Source: an uncultured Actinomycetes bacterium (GTDB lineage Bacteria > Actinomycetota > Acidimicrobiia > IMCC26256 > PALSA-555). From it: DNA of 13,947 bases. Below are positions 5,580-12,077 of the stretch, in pieces. The stretch lies in assembly GCA_937927875.1 (NCBI GenBank), contig CALEYV010000049.1, positions 1-13,947 of the forward strand, given 5' to 3'. The notes below the pieces were generated by a model. The model saw nothing but the letters and a program-made list of their open reading frames with translations. It was not told the DNA's origin and did no database searches. The translations under genes were made by a program, and so were the position numbers. The stretch's first letter is position 1. The number at the start of each line of letters is the position of its first letter.

Positions 5580-6202
5580 CGTCGCCCCCGGGGCGCCCGG
5601 ACCGCAGCTCGGCGCGGGCGGTCTCGTTCCGGCCGCTTACCCGCGCCGACCTCCCCCAGCTGCGCGACTGGCTGAACGAGCCGCACGTCGCCGCGTGGTG
5701 GGGCGTCGGCACCGGGCCCGACGGAATCGGCGGCGCCGGCGCGGACGCCGCGACGCTCGAGCAGGTCGCGGCCGAGTTCGACGATCCGATCGAGGGCCGC
5801 GACTCGACGCGTTGCTTCGTGATCGTCGTCGGCGGGACGGCGGTCGGCCTCATCCAGTGGTACCGGCTCCGCGACGAGCCCGACTACGCGGCCGAGATCG
5901 GCGAGGCCGACGGTGCCGGCGTCGACCTGCTCATCGGCGACCCCGATCAGGTCGGGCACGGGTTGGGGAGCGAGGTCATCGACGCCTTCGTGGCGTCGGT
6001 CGTCTTCGGCGAGCCGGGCGTCGACCGGTGCGTCGCCGGTCCCGACGTCCGGAACGCGCGCTCCATCGGTGCCTTCCAGCGGGCCGGGTTCCGCTGGATG
6101 CGCGACGCGTCCGTCACCGGTGAACCCGCCCCCGAGCACGTGATGGTCCGGGACCGGCCCGGGCCCGCGCCGCTCAGGCCCCGGTCGCCCGAAGCCGGTT
6201 GA
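5516..6202 (+). CDS. AAC(6')-like GNAT acetyltransferase, start uncertain
   Basis: A GNAT enzyme of the aminoglycoside 6'-N-acetyltransferase type. Visible signatures are SFRPLTRADLPQLRDWLNEPHVAAWWG near the N-terminus of the domain, the acetyl-CoA site LLIGDPDQVGHGLGSEVIDAF, and PDVRNARSIGAFQRAGF near the C-terminus. It would transfer an acetyl group from acetyl-CoA to an amine; whether the substrate is an antibiotic is not known. The start is odd: no ATG, GTG or TTG lies in frame just before the domain (5579-5640). The nearest are two GTG codons at 5516 and 5519, inside the end of the preceding gene (about 60-nt overlap in another frame), which would add a Pro/Arg-rich N-terminus. A rare non-standard start is the alternative. 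The 3' end overlaps the convergent secreted-protein gene by 29 nt. Confidence 0.75.
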   Translation: MVAGLEAASPRRRRLPAEPALTSPPGRPDRSSARAVSFRPLTRADLPQLRDWLNEPHVAAWWGVGTGPDGIGGAGADAATLEQVAAEFDDPIEGRDSTRCFVIVVGGTAVGLIQWYRLRDEPDYAAEIGEADGAGVDLLIGDPDQVGHGLGSEVIDAFVASVVFGEPGVDRCVAGPDVRNARSIGAFQRAGFRWMRDASVTGEPAPEHVMVRDRPGPAPLRPRSPEAG

Positions 6203-6812
6203 CGACCGCGCCGACGATGGCCGGCGCCTGGCTCAGGTCGGTGTCCTGGTTGGTGAGGTTGAAGCCGACCAGGGCTCGCCCGACCCGCACCACGTCGATG
6301 TCCAGGACCGCCGTCACCGGTGCGCCCGACACGTCATGCGCCTGCAGCGAGACCTGGTAGGCGACGAGGTCGGCACCGGTCCCCGACAGGTTCGTGATCG
6401 GCGTGACCGCGGCCTGGGCGCCCTTCCCGCCCCCCTTCTTGGCCGCGTTGACCAGACAGGTCGTCACGGCCGCCGGGCGGAAGCGGTTCAGCAATCTCGC
6501 CGCCGCGCCGCGGTCCGGGAACGCGTACACGGCGTCCGACGCCGACGCGAGCTCGTGGGGCGAGCGGGGGTCGGTGAACTGCGGTGACAGCTTGTGCGGC
6601 GCGGCCCCTCGGAGGGCATCGATGGTGCTGACCAGCTGCGTGCACCCCGGGATTCCCCGGTACTCGCCCGCCCCCGGGTCGGCCTGCTTCGAGCGCTTCC
6701 ATCCCGCCGGGACGTCGGCCCGAGTGAGCAGGCCCGCCGCGTAGATCGCCGAGTTGGACGGCGCCCGCACCCGCGCCGCAGCCGGGCCGACGAGCCCGCC
6801 GACCACGAGCAC
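6174..6812 (-). CDS. Exported protein, second of two tandem paralogs, 5' end doubtful
   Basis: A 212-residue reading with GTG at 6812 as the first standard start in frame. It is clearly paralogous to the gene just upstream: shared blocks include DVPAGW, SKQAD, YRGI--C-QLVS-ID-LR, KLSP-FTD, AKKGGG and a C-terminal DVVRVGRALVGF--NQD-----PAIV-AVVNR. Both keep two cysteines (in PGCTQL and TTCLVN). The frame stays open upstream of GTG 6812, and its translation (RIPARIVAPLVG) aligns with the paralog's signal peptide (MRLARTIAPLVG), but the position matching the paralog's ATG reads ACC (6849-6851). So the stated start cuts off the basic part of the signal peptide. ATG at 6880 overlaps the upstream stop but is in another frame and stops after four codons. 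A start-codon loss, a one-base indel or a non-standard start are all possible. Function unknown; the two-Cys exported domain loosely recalls PknH-type sensor domains. Confidence 0.65.
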   Translation of the reverse strand: MLVVGGLVGPAAARVRAPSNSAIYAAGLLTRADVPAGWKRSKQADPGAGEYRGIPGCTQLVSTIDALRGAAPHKLSPQFTDPRSPHELASASDAVYAFPDRGAAARLLNRFRPAAVTTCLVNAAKKGGGKGAQAAVTPITNLSGTGADLVAYQVSLQAHDVSGAPVTAVLDIDVVRVGRALVGFNLTNQDTDLSQAPAIVGAVVNRLRATGA

Positions 6813-6879
6813 GCCGACGAGCGGCGCGACGATCCGCGCCGGGATCCGGGTGCGGGGTCGGCGGGCTATGACCGACGCA

Positions 6880-7554
6880 TCAGGCGTTGGCGACCCGGTT
6901 GACGACCGCGTTCACGATCGCGGGGGCCTGCGGCAGCCGGGCGTCCTGGTTGGCGAAGTCGAAGCCGAGCACGGCCCGGCCGACCCGCACCACCACGATG
7001 TCGAGGAGTGCCGTCACCTGCCCGCCCGACTGGTCGGTCGCGTGCACGGTGACCTCGTACCCGAGCTGGTCGTCACCGGCACCCTGCAGCGCGCTGCTGA
7101 TGTCGGCCACGTCCGCGGTCGTCTGGGGGCCACCGCCCTTCTTGGCCACCTGGGCCAGGCAGTTCGGCGCCGGCGCGGCCTTCAGGGCGTTGACGGCCTT
7201 GCTCGCGGCCCCGGTGGACTTGAACACGTAGACCGTGTCGGCAGCCGACGTCAGCCGATTCGGCGAGGTGTCGTCGGTGAAGGTCGGCGACAGCTTGCGC
7301 GGCCCGCCCTTGCGGAGGCCGTCGATGGCGCTCACCAGCTGCTTGCACGCCGAGATGCCGCGGTAGTCCTTCGCTCCGCTGTCGGCCTGCTTCGACGGCG
7401 TCCACCCGGCGGGGACGTCGCTGGCGGCGATCAACCCGGCCGAGAAGATGGCCTGGTTCGACGCTGCCGCGTGCACCCCGGCACCGGCGGGGCTGACGAG
7501 GGCGGCCGTGAGCAGCAGGCCGACCAGGGGAGCGATCGTTCGCGCGAGACGCAT
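6880..7554 (-). CDS. Exported protein, first of two tandem paralogs
   Basis: A 224-residue protein with a clear Sec signal peptide (MRLARTIAPLVGLLLTAALVSPAGA, cleavage about residues 26-31). ATG at 7554 was chosen because it gives this signal and has AGAGAGGAA at 7565-7573 upstream; the frame is open much further but overlaps the preceding gene. The mature domain begins SNQAIFSAGLIAASDVPAGW and has two cysteines (C70 in ISACKQLV and C132 in PNCLAQV) that could form a disulfide. It ends with a hydrophobic strand pattern (VTALLDIVVVRVGRAVLGF) and VNAVVNRVANA. I do not recognise the family with certainty; the alternation of DVPAGW, Cys and a C-terminal strand pair resembles actinobacterial extracytoplasmic sensor or lipoprotein domains (PknH_C/LpqN-like). 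A TAGCGT box at 7607-7612 gives it its own promoter. The downstream paralog follows at once. Confidence 0.85.
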   Translation of the reverse strand: MRLARTIAPLVGLLLTAALVSPAGAGVHAAASNQAIFSAGLIAASDVPAGWTPSKQADSGAKDYRGISACKQLVSAIDGLRKGGPRKLSPTFTDDTSPNRLTSAADTVYVFKSTGAASKAVNALKAAPAPNCLAQVAKKGGGPQTTADVADISSALQGAGDDQLGYEVTVHATDQSGGQVTALLDIVVVRVGRAVLGFDFANQDARLPQAPAIVNAVVNRVANA

Positions 7555-7606
7555 TCGGGTGGGGTTCCTCTCTCGGGTCCGGTCGCCCAGGCGGACGAGC
7601 GGCGAC

Positions 7607-7612
7607 ACGCTA
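7607..7612 (-). promoter_or_regulatory. -10 box (TAGCGT) for the paralog pair
   Basis: On the minus strand TAGCGT lies in the 86-nt gap after the beta-propeller gene. Initiation would be near 7600, leaving a leader of about 46 nt with a purine-rich ribosome site before ATG 7554. The hexamer is identical to the one in front of the acetyltransferase gene at 9126. Confidence 0.5.
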
Positions 7613-7640
7613 GTGCGGACGCCGCCGCCGGCCCGGCATC

Positions 7641-9026
7641 TCAGGCCTTGCGGCGCGGGACGGCGACGGCCGACCGGAAGGCGGCGACCCGGTTCGCGGC
7701 CTCTACCACCACCCAGCCGCCGCCGACGTTGGCGGTCGGGAAGTGCTGGCTCGAGTCGAGCCCGACCGGGTGCCGGGCCACGACGCGCCCGGTGGCCGGG
7801 TCGAGCCCGTAGAGGACGCCGCCCGAGGTGTCGACCGACCACACCGAGCCGTCGCCGACGGTGACCGGCCCGTCGGTGCTCGCGTCGGCGGTCCACCCCC
7901 TTCGCAGCCGGGGCGGGCTGGTGCTGCGGTCGATCACGATCTGCTCGGTGCCGTCGCGGCAGGCGACGAACACCGAGGTGCCGAGCAGCGCGTTGGAGCC
8001 GTACGCCTCGCAGGTGTCGAGCGCGGCCAGCGGGGTGTGGCGGTCGGTGCCCCCGAGTGGGCTGCCCGCCAGCAGGTAGGCGTGGTGTGGCTTGCCGAGT
8101 ATGAACACCTGCCCGTCGCCCACCAGCACCGGCGCCGTCGAGCCGAGGTCGAGGTCGCTGGCGTTGTCGTCCTGGATCGTCGGCGACTGGAACTCGTCGG
8201 TCGGCGCGCCGAGCGCGGCGGGCAGGCGCAGCACCGCGTCGCTGTGGTCGGTGGCGGGGGGCGGTGGGGCGTTGAAGCTGTTCCCCGTCGACACGAGGAT
8301 CGACCCGTCGGTGTCGACCGGCGGCGGGGCGGTCGCCCACACCGCCGCGGCGCGGTTCCCGTTGCCGCTGCTGGCGAGCTCGGTCGTCCCGGCGACGCCG
8401 CTGCCGTCCTCCTTGGCCGCGACGATGAACCCGTGGTAGTCGCCGCAGTCGCCGTACAGGCCGCCGAAGCCGACGTACACGTTGCCGTTGGCGACGGTGA
8501 GCCCGGCCCGCTGCTGCTCCAGCTCGGGGTGGGTCATGGCCGGCGGGTCGATCGGCGTCGGGCCGACGACGACCCGGCCCGTGTCGGCGTCCACGCCCAC
8601 GAGCTCATGGACCGGCGTCCGCCCGCTGGCGGGCAGGACCTCGGCGACCGCGAACACCCGGGCCGGGTTGGTGGCGGGGTCGACGGCGAGCGAGCTCGTG
8701 ATCCCAAGCGGGTCGATGTCGCCGCAGTGGGTGGCCGACGGCGACAGCTCGGCGATGACGGCGTGCGGCACCGGCTCGCCCAGGTGCTGGGGTCCCCACA
8801 CGATGTGGCCGTCGCGCAGCGAGAGCCCGTACAGCGAATCGTGCTCGGTCCCGACCACGACCGTCCCGCCCACGATGGCCGGGCGCCCCTGGATGATCCC
8901 GTCGAGCGCCGGCGACCGCCAGGAGGTGGCCGGCTTCCGCGGCGCGGCCGTCGCGGGCGAGCCCGGCAGCGTCGCGAGGACGGCGGCCGCCGCGAGCACG
9001 ATCCCGATGCGGCGTCGCCGGTGCAC
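7641..9026 (-). CDS. Exported PQQ-type beta-propeller protein
   Basis: A 461-residue protein. Residues 1-28 form a signal peptide (basic MHRRRR, hydrophobic core, cleavage near ATA-AP). The rest consists of repeated blade motifs of the PQQ-like / outer-membrane-assembly beta-propeller type: DSLYGLSLRDGHIVWG, ELVGVDADTGRVV, GNVYVGFGGLYGDCGDYHGFIVA, GQVFILG, GSVWSVDTSGGVLYGLDPATGRVV and WVVVEAANRVAAFR. Four cysteines lie in loops (THCGD, GDCGDY, DTCEAY, VACRDG) and may form disulfides. I see no quinoprotein catalytic pair that would make it a confident dehydrogenase, so it may be a binding or scaffold protein outside the membrane. The GTG start at 9026 has TACCCT only 6 nt upstream and no Shine-Dalgarno, suggesting a leaderless mRNA. 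It is divergent from the acetyltransferase at 9126 and upstream of the paralog pair. Confidence 0.82.
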   Translation of the reverse strand: MHRRRRIGIVLAAAAVLATLPGSPATAAPRKPATSWRSPALDGIIQGRPAIVGGTVVVGTEHDSLYGLSLRDGHIVWGPQHLGEPVPHAVIAELSPSATHCGDIDPLGITSSLAVDPATNPARVFAVAEVLPASGRTPVHELVGVDADTGRVVVGPTPIDPPAMTHPELEQQRAGLTVANGNVYVGFGGLYGDCGDYHGFIVAAKEDGSGVAGTTELASSGNGNRAAAVWATAPPPVDTDGSILVSTGNSFNAPPPPATDHSDAVLRLPAALGAPTDEFQSPTIQDDNASDLDLGSTAPVLVGDGQVFILGKPHHAYLLAGSPLGGTDRHTPLAALDTCEAYGSNALLGTSVFVACRDGTEQIVIDRSTSPPRLRRGWTADASTDGPVTVGDGSVWSVDTSGGVLYGLDPATGRVVARHPVGLDSSQHFPTANVGGGWVVVEAANRVAAFRSAVAVPRRKA

Positions 9027-9032
9027 GGCGGC

Positions 9033-9038
9033 AGGGTA
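9033..9038 (-). promoter_or_regulatory. -10 box (TACCCT) for the beta-propeller gene, leaderless type
   Basis: On the minus strand TACCCT is followed by GCCGCC and then the GTG at 9026. With the usual 6-7 nt from -10 to initiation, the transcript would begin at the start codon itself. No convincing -35 was identified. Confidence 0.5.
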
Positions 9039-9110
9039 CGACCTCGACCACCGGCGGACGGATCGACCCCGCCCCGCTCCTGGCTGCGATCACGCGGCGC
9101 ACCCGAGCGC

Positions 9111-9116
9111 TAGCGT
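9111..9116 (+). promoter_or_regulatory. -10 box (TAGCGT) for the RimJ/RimL-type acetyltransferase gene
   Basis: TAGCGT ends 9 nt before GTG 9126, so the leader would be 0-3 nt. It is part of the 99-nt divergent region shared with the beta-propeller gene. Confidence 0.5.
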
Positions 9117-9125
9117 GGGCGGCCC

Positions 9126-9680
9126 GTGGTCCCCGAGCTTCGAACCGACCGCGTGCTCTTGCGCGCCTGGCGGCCGGAGGATCGCGAGCCGTTCGCGACG
9201 CTGAACCGTGACCCCGAGGTCGTGGAGTTCCTCCCGGGCCCGTTGGACCGCGAGTCGAGCGACGCCCTGGCCGCCCGCTGCGAGGCCCACTTCGACCGGG
9301 AGGGCTTCGGGCTCTGGGCGGTCGAGATCCCGGGCGTCGCGCCGTTCGTCGGGTTCGTCGGCCTGAGCCGGATCGTCTTCGAGGCCGCGTTCACCCCCGC
9401 GGTCGAGGTGGGCTGGCGGCTGGCCCGGCCGGCGTGGGGGCACGGCTATGCGACCGAGGGCGGACGAACGGCGCTGCGGTTCGGGTTCGAGGTCGTCGGC
9501 CTCGACCAGATCGTGTCGTTCACGACCGTTCGCAACGTCCGCTCGCGCGCGGTGATGGAGCGCCTCGGGATGCGCCACGACCCCGCGGACGACTTCGAGC
9601 ACCCGTTGCTGGCCCCGGAGAGCCCGCTGCGCTCCCACGTCCTGTACCGGCTGGATCGCGCCGGCGCGAGACCCGGCTGA
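9126..9680 (+). CDS. RimJ/RimL-type GNAT acetyltransferase
   Basis: A 184-residue protein starting ELRTDRVLLRAWRPEDREPF, the typical opening of RimJ/RimL-like N-acetyltransferases. The acetyl-CoA-binding motif A is VGWRLARPAWGHGYATEG (about 95-112, with WGHGYATE at 104-111), followed by the helix-strand ALRFGFEVVGLDQIVSFTTVRNVRSRAVMERLGM, the usual N-x-x-S-x-x-x-x-E-x-x-G motif B region. Such enzymes acetylate protein N-termini (for example ribosomal proteins) or small molecules; the substrate here cannot be inferred. Length is normal for the family. GTG 9126 is used because the domain starts at once and a -10 box lies 9 nt upstream. The helicase gene follows 70 nt downstream with its own -10 box. 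Confidence 0.9.
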   Translation: MVPELRTDRVLLRAWRPEDREPFATLNRDPEVVEFLPGPLDRESSDALAARCEAHFDREGFGLWAVEIPGVAPFVGFVGLSRIVFEAAFTPAVEVGWRLARPAWGHGYATEGGRTALRFGFEVVGLDQIVSFTTVRNVRSRAVMERLGMRHDPADDFEHPLLAPESPLRSHVLYRLDRAGARPG

Positions 9681-9736
9681 GCCGACCCGGTCCACGCGTC
9701 GTCCTGGCATTCCGCGTCACGCCGCGGGGCCGCCGG

Positions 9737-9742
9737 TAGTTT
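9737..9742 (+). promoter_or_regulatory. -10 box (TAGTTT) for the DinG-like helicase gene
   Basis: TAGTTT ends 8 nt before GTG 9751 with no Shine-Dalgarno between, consistent with a leaderless or nearly leaderless transcript. No SOS (LexA) box was recognised nearby. Confidence 0.5.
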
Positions 9743-9750
9743 CGACCGTC

Positions 9751-11664
9751 GTGAGCGACCGCTCGGCGTTGACGATCCTGGACCGCTGCGTGCGCGGCCT
9801 CGGCGGTGAGGAACGGGCCGGGCAGCGGGAGCTCACCGCCGCCGTCGCCGAGGCGCTCGAGGGATCGCACCACCTCGTCGCGGAGGCCCCGACCGGGTCG
9901 GGCAAGAGCCTCGCCTACCTCTCGGCGCTGGTGGCGTCGGGGCGGGTGGCGGTCGTCGCGACCGCGACGCTGGCGCTCCAGGACCAGCTCTGGCGCAAGG
10001 ACCTGCCGCTCGTCCGCGAGCACGGCGGCGTCCCGTTCGAGGCCGCGGTGCTGAAGGGCCGCAGCCAGTACCTGTGCCTCGCCCGGCTGCGGGCCGCGGT
10101 CGGCGGCGAGGCCCTCTTCGACGAGCGACCGGGCCCGTTCTTCGCCGCCCAGCTCCGGACCCTCGAGCGGTACGCGGCGCGCACCGAGACCGGCGACGCG
10201 GCCGACCTCGACGACCTGCCGCCGGAGGCGTGGCGAGCGGTGAGCTGCGGGCCGAACGAGTGCCCGGGCGCGTCCCGGTGCCCGGAGGGCGGCGAGTGCT
10301 TCGCGGAGCGGGCCCGGGTGGTCGCCGACGGCGCCGACCTCCTCGTCGTCAACCACGCCCTCTACCTCGCGCATCTCGCCGCCGGCGGCGGCGTCCTCCC
10401 CGCGCACGACGTCGTCGTGTTCGACGAGGCGCACGCGCTCGCCGACGTCGCGACCCGAGCCCTCGGCGCCGAGGTCGCGCCGGGCGGGCTGCGCCAGCTC
10501 GGGGCTCGGCTGCGGTCGGCGGGCGCGGCGGCGGCCGACGCCGACGGCCTGTTCGAGGTTGCGGACCGGCTCGAGGACTGCCTCGGCGAGCTCGACGGCC
10601 GGGTCGACCCGACCGACGGCCGACTGGCCGGGGTCCTGGCCGCCGCCGCCGAGCGGATGGCAAGCGCGGCGGCGTCGCTGCCGAAGGACTCCACCGAGCC
10701 GCGCCAGGCCCAGACCGCGAAGCTCGCGTCGGCGCGTGTCGAGGCGCTGCGGCACGTCCAGGCCCCCGCCACGGGTGAGGTGGCGTGGGTCGAGGGTGGC
10801 GAACGGCCCGTCTTGCGCCTGGCGCCGGTCGCGGTCGGCCCCCGCCTGGCGCCTCGACTCTTCGAGCAGCTCCCGTGCGTGCTGACCTCGGCGACGCTCG
10901 GCCCGGGGTCGCGCTTCGAGCCGCTCGCCCGTCGCCTCGGCCTGGATCCCGAGGCGGAGCCCACCTCCAAGCTCGGCTACGCGGCGGCGCGCCTCGACAG
11001 CCCGTTCGACGTCCGCGCCCAGGCGCTGCTCTACGTGCCGCGGTCGCTGCCCGATCCGCGCCAGCCCACCTGGGCCGACGCGGCGGCCGAGGAGCTGGCG
11101 GCGCTGGTGGACGGTGCCGGCGGCCGGGCGCTGGTCCTGTGCACCTCGCGCCGGTCGGTCGAGCGGTTCGCGACGTCGCTGCGGGCGAGCACGACCCACC
11201 CGGTGCTGGCCCAGGGCGAGGCCGCGAACGCGCAGCTGCTCGAGCGGTTCACGGCCGAGGAGACGTCGTGCTTGGTGGCGACGCGCGCGTTCTGGCAGGG
11301 CGTCGACGTGCCCGGCCCGTCGTGCGTCCTCGTCGTCATCGACCGGCTGCCGTTCGCGCGTCCGGACGACCCGCTCGAGCAGGCCCGCCGGGAGGCGGTC
11401 GAGGCCGCCGGCGGCTCGGCGTTCCGCGACGTCGACCTCCCGGCGGCGGCGCTCGTGCTCGCCCAGGGTGCGGGCCGCCTGCTGCGCCGGTCGACGGACC
11501 AGGGCGTGGTGGCGGTGCTCGACTCCCGGCTCGCCACCGCCGGCTACCGGCGCGCGCTCCTGGAGGCGCTGCCGCCGATGCGCCGCAGCGTCGACCGGGA
11601 CGAGGCGATCGCGGTCCTGGCCGCCGCCGGCTCGCCGCAACCGGTGAGTCTCACAGCGTCTTGA
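9751..11664 (+). CDS. dinG: DinG/Rad3-family iron-sulfur DNA helicase
   Basis: A 637-residue superfamily 2 helicase. Walker A is EAPTGSGKS (45-53); motif Ia region TATLALQDQL (71-80); the iron-sulfur domain has C109 (QYLCLARL) and a cluster C166, C171, C177, C183 (SCGPNECPGASRCPEGGECF), of which four would bind a 4Fe-4S cluster; DEAH is at 225-228; TSATL at 379-383 marks the second RecA domain; the C-terminal motifs are FWQGVDVPGPSC (514-525) and QGAGRLLRR (572-580). This matches DinG, XPD/Rad3-related 5'-3' helicases that unwind D-loops, R-loops and other structures in DNA repair. Length is normal for actinobacterial members. It starts at GTG 9751 and its last 14 nt overlap the convergent acetyltransferase gene. 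Confidence 0.93.
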   Translation: MSDRSALTILDRCVRGLGGEERAGQRELTAAVAEALEGSHHLVAEAPTGSGKSLAYLSALVASGRVAVVATATLALQDQLWRKDLPLVREHGGVPFEAAVLKGRSQYLCLARLRAAVGGEALFDERPGPFFAAQLRTLERYAARTETGDAADLDDLPPEAWRAVSCGPNECPGASRCPEGGECFAERARVVADGADLLVVNHALYLAHLAAGGGVLPAHDVVVFDEAHALADVATRALGAEVAPGGLRQLGARLRSAGAAAADADGLFEVADRLEDCLGELDGRVDPTDGRLAGVLAAAAERMASAAASLPKDSTEPRQAQTAKLASARVEALRHVQAPATGEVAWVEGGERPVLRLAPVAVGPRLAPRLFEQLPCVLTSATLGPGSRFEPLARRLGLDPEAEPTSKLGYAAARLDSPFDVRAQALLYVPRSLPDPRQPTWADAAAEELAALVDGAGGRALVLCTSRRSVERFATSLRASTTHPVLAQGEAANAQLLERFTAEETSCLVATRAFWQGVDVPGPSCVLVVIDRLPFARPDDPLEQARREAVEAAGGSAFRDVDLPAAALVLAQGAGRLLRRSTDQGVVAVLDSRLATAGYRRALLEALPPMRRSVDRDEAIAVLAAAGSPQPVSLTAS

Positions 11665-12070
11665 CGGAACGGGTCACGCGCCGATCCGGCTCGTAGCCGA
11701 GCGCGGCCCAGCACGCGACGGCGTCGGCGTGGTCGTGGACGACGAGCGCGCTGATCCGGCGGCCCCCGGCGGCGCGGAGCCGGCGCTCGGCGTTCTCCAC
11801 GAGCGCGGTCGCCACTCCGCGCCGGCGGTGCTCGGGGTGCACGGCGAGCCGGTAGAGGTTGGCGCGCCAGCCGTCGAAGACGGCGACGACCGAGCCGATG
11901 ACGGCCGCGTCGTCGGTCTCCGCCACCAGCAGACCCTCGGGCGCCCGGGCGAGGAGCAGCTCGAGGGCGGGCCGGTCGTCGGTCGCGCTCGGAACCGCGT
12001 CGGCGACCCGCCACAGCTCGAGGACCGCGGCCGCGTCGCCGGTCCCGGCCGGGCGGACCCGGTACGGCAC
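11651..12070 (-). CDS. Small GNAT acetyltransferase
   Basis: A 139-residue single-domain GNAT protein. It starts PYRVRPAGTGDAAAVLELW, the usual first strand and helix; motif A is LYRLAVHPEHRRRGVATALV (72-91) with the R-R-G-V-A acetyl-CoA pyrophosphate loop; motif B includes VVHDHADAVACWAALGYEPD. Family members acetylate small amines or protein N-termini; the substrate is unknown. GTG 12070 is chosen because GAGG overlaps the stop of the exporter gene (minus strand TGAGG) five bases upstream, giving a gap of only 7 nt after that stop. It is therefore almost surely in one operon with the exporter, which could mean a shared drug-tolerance role. It is convergent with and overlaps the helicase gene by 14 nt. 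Confidence 0.9.
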   Translation of the reverse strand: MPYRVRPAGTGDAAAVLELWRVADAVPSATDDRPALELLLARAPEGLLVAETDDAAVIGSVVAVFDGWRANLYRLAVHPEHRRRGVATALVENAERRLRAAGGRRISALVVHDHADAVACWAALGYEPDRRVTRSVKTL

Positions 12071-12077
12071 CGGCGCC

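Noticed and set aside
2830..6202. Recently inserted mobile element carrying the ATPase cassette
   Set aside because: No integrase, relaxase, terminal repeats, target duplication or tRNA attachment site is visible, and base composition matches the neighbours. A boundary outside the window cannot be excluded.
5516..6202. Calling this acetyltransferase a proven aminoglycoside resistance gene
   Set aside because: The motifs fit the AAC(6') branch, but many chromosomal members have other substrates and nothing in the context shows resistance.
7641..9026. PQQ-dependent alcohol or glucose dehydrogenase
   Set aside because: Blade motifs are present but no catalytic or quinone-binding set, such as the adjacent Cys-Cys or Asp-Glu signature, was recognised; the protein is also shorter than the quinoprotein dehydrogenases.
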